DNA from: Clostridia bacterium
GTDB taxonomy: Bacteria; Bacillota; Clostridia; Christensenellales; Borkfalkiaceae
Direction of reading: 5' to 3'
Length of the DNA stretch: 5,469 nucleotides
Assembly: GCA_017648525.1 (NCBI GenBank)
Contig: JAGCIP010000137.1
Span: forward strand, 1-5,469
In this document: one piece after another, positions 4,064-5,469 of the stretch
Layout of the letters: the number at the start of each line of letters is the position of its first letter
Numbering within the stretch: position 1 is the first letter of the stretch
Notes under the pieces: model-generated
Seen by the model: the letters and a program-made list of their open reading frames with translations, nothing else
What the model was told of the DNA's origin: nothing
Databases searched by the model: none
Made by a program: the position numbers and the translations under genes

Positions 4064-5469
4064 ATGAAAAATAAAGACTGTAATAAAACTTCTTGCAAAA
4101 AAGTTTCAATCGGCGGACAGGCAGTATTAGAAGGCGTTATGATGCGTGGCGAATCGTCTATGGCGACAGCCGTTCGTGATGCTGATGGGATAATTAGGCT
4201 TGAAACAAAACGTGTTAAACCACCAAAAGAGCGTAATTTTTTTCTTAAACTGCCTATTGTTCGAGGAGTTGTGTCGTTCGTTTCGTCAATGGTTGGTGGA
4301 ACGGGCGTTCTTTTGCGTTCTGCGGAAGTTTACGGCGAGGTTGAGCAGTCTAAATTTGAAAAATGGCTTTCAGAAAAGTTAAAATTAGATATTATTAGTG
4401 TAATTAGCGCACTATCGTTAGTTATCGGTTTAGGTGTTGCCGTATTTCTTTTTATGTGGTTGCCACAGTTTATAAGAACGCTTTTAGAAAACATTTTTTC
4501 TACTAAATTTGATTTGTGGGGCAAGAATTTTATTGAAGGCGGATTAAAACTTTTAGTCTTTATTGGTTATTTGTTGTTGTGCTCGTGCTTAAAAGATATT
4601 AGAAGAACTTTTATGTATCACGGTGCGGAGCATAAGACTATATCTTGTTATGAACGGGGCGAAGAATTAACGGTTGAAAACGTTAAAAAATGTTCTCGTG
4701 TTCACGATAGATGCGGAACAACCTTTATGGTGTTCGTTCTATTAATAAGTATAATCGTGTTTGCTTGTGTTGAAGCACTTATTGGCGTTAGCGTTGAAAA
4801 GTTATATAGAATATTGCTTAAATTAGCGCTTTTGCCGATAGTTGCGGGCATATCTTATGAAATGCTTAAAGGCTTGGCTAAGACCGATTGCGTGCTATTC
4901 TTTCCCCTAAAAATCCCTGGATTGTTGCTCCAAAGAATTACAACTCGTGAGCCTAGCGACGATATGATTGAAGTGGCAATTACGTCATTTAAAACCGTTT
5001 TAGAAATGGATGCGGACAAGACTATAAAGGAAAAACAGTTTATTGTTCCAAGAAAATGTTGCGAGTTATTGAGTGACGTTAGAAAAAGTCTTTTAGAAGG
5101 TGGAATTACTGAAAGTGCAGAAGCCGAGTGGATTGTTTCAATAGTCGCAGAAATTAAACGTAACGAAGTAAATAGTGATAAACTTATTTCGGCAAAAAAC
5201 GTTGAAAGAATTAACAATATTGTTAGCGAGCGTGTTACGGGCAGACCGCTTTGGTATTGCATAGGCGACACGGATTTCTATGGTTACACCATTAAGGTTG
5301 ATGAAAGAGTGTTAATACCCCGCCCAGAAACTGAAATTTTGGTTGAAAACGCAATTAAAGTTATAGATAAAGATAGTAAGGTTTTAGATTTGTGCACGGG
5401 TAGTGGTGCTATAGCAATAACTTTTAACAAAAAAACGAGTGCTCAAGTGGTTGCTGTTGACGTTAGCGA
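4064..5469 (+). CDS. Fusion of YqhQ-like DUF1385 membrane protein with PrmC release-factor methyltransferase (3' end cut off by window)
   Basis: One uninterrupted frame gives 468 codons and runs off the right edge. Residues 12-317 are a full DUF1385/YqhQ domain: GGQAVLEGVMMRG at 17-29, HGAEHKTISCYE at 186-197, CSRVHDRCGT at 210-219 and TTREPSDDMIEVAI at 293-306. Likely membrane helices are near 110-133, 160-176, 220-242 and 252-266. Residues 325-468 are the PrmC (HemK) N-terminal helical domain and start of the methyltransferase domain: GRPLWYCIGDTDFYG at 393-407, LIPRPETE at 417-424, and SAM motif I LDLCTGSGAIAI at 441-452. The catalytic NPPY lies beyond the edge. PrmC methylates the Gln of the GGQ motif in RF1 and RF2; the role of YqhQ is poorly defined. 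Four helices would leave both ends on one side, so the enzyme half could be cytosolic and membrane-tethered. The ATG has no Shine-Dalgarno site, but an in-frame stop at 4031 excludes earlier starts. Confidence 0.9.
   Translation, partial: MKNKDCNKTSCKKVSIGGQAVLEGVMMRGESSMATAVRDADGIIRLETKRVKPPKERNFFLKLPIVRGVVSFVSSMVGGTGVLLRSAEVYGEVEQSKFEKWLSEKLKLDIISVISALSLVIGLGVAVFLFMWLPQFIRTLLENIFSTKFDLWGKNFIEGGLKLLVFIGYLLLCSCLKDIRRTFMYHGAEHKTISCYERGEELTVENVKKCSRVHDRCGTTFMVFVLLISIIVFACVEALIGVSVEKLYRILLKLALLPIVAGISYEMLKGLAKTDCVLFFPLKIPGLLLQRITTREPSDDMIEVAITSFKTVLEMDADKTIKEKQFIVPRKCCELLSDVRKSLLEGGITESAEAEWIVSIVAEIKRNEVNSDKLISAKNVERINNIVSERVTGRPLWYCIGDTDFYGYTIKVDERVLIPRPETEILVENAIKVIDKDSKVLDLCTGSGAIAITFNKKTSAQVVAVDVS

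Noticed and set aside
3691..4098. 135-codon open frame on the minus strand across rpmE
   Set aside because: It covers the rpmE promoter, the whole rpmE gene and its terminator; composition is that of antisense to a real gene.
5006..5008. ATG (Met315) as the start of a separate prmC gene
   Set aside because: No ribosome-binding site precedes it, there is no stop codon ending the DUF1385 part, and the codon lies within the tail of the DUF1385 domain.
4855..5271. 138-codon open frame on the minus strand inside the YqhQ-PrmC gene
   Set aside because: It is antisense to well-conserved DUF1385 and PrmC motifs and has no recognisable protein features.

Overview
The window is a compact, AT-rich, low-GC Gram-positive type chromosome segment, most likely from a member of the Clostridia or a related Firmicutes lineage. 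Three things point there. First, rlmN-rsgA-rpe is followed by a tiny spoVM-like gene, as around Bacillus and Clostridium rsgA/rpe. Second, a zinc-ribbon type rpmE precedes a DUF1385 (YqhQ) gene and prmC, a familiar clostridial order. Third, the genes carry strong AGGAG/GAGG ribosome-binding sites and TTGAYT-N17-TATAAT promoters. If the spoVM call is right, the organism belongs to an endospore-forming lineage. No mobile element, CRISPR array, tRNA or rRNA was seen.

Layout. Positions 1-2536 (+) form a tight operon: the 3' part of rlmN (radical-SAM rRNA/tRNA methyltransferase), rsgA (30S-maturation GTPase, TTG start one base after the rlmN stop), rpe (ribulose-phosphate 3-epimerase, overlapping rsgA by 14 bases) and a 28-codon SpoVM-like gene. 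A hairpin flanked by an A-run and a T-run at 2538-2570 works in both orientations and closes this operon and the converging gene. Positions 2589-3608 (-) encode a medium-chain dehydrogenase/reductase that keeps the structural-zinc cysteines but has lost the usual catalytic-zinc Cys, His and Glu. It has its own promoter, back to back with that of rpmE (3793-4002, +). After rpmE an intrinsic terminator (4018-4056) ends 7 bases before a long open frame that runs off the right edge. That frame joins an entire YqhQ/DUF1385 membrane domain to the N-terminal part of PrmC, the release-factor glutamine methyltransferase, with no stop between them.

How the genes fit together. Most are translation genes: rRNA/tRNA modification (RlmN), 30S maturation (RsgA), a large-subunit protein (L31) and release-factor modification (PrmC). 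Rpe supplies pentose-phosphate metabolism. The SpoVM-like peptide would act only in sporulation. The dehydrogenase has no evident link to its neighbours. The main points of interest are the YqhQ-PrmC fusion with its odd translation start, the divergent SpoVM-like peptide that is too short for routine gene calling, and the apparently zinc-dead dehydrogenase.
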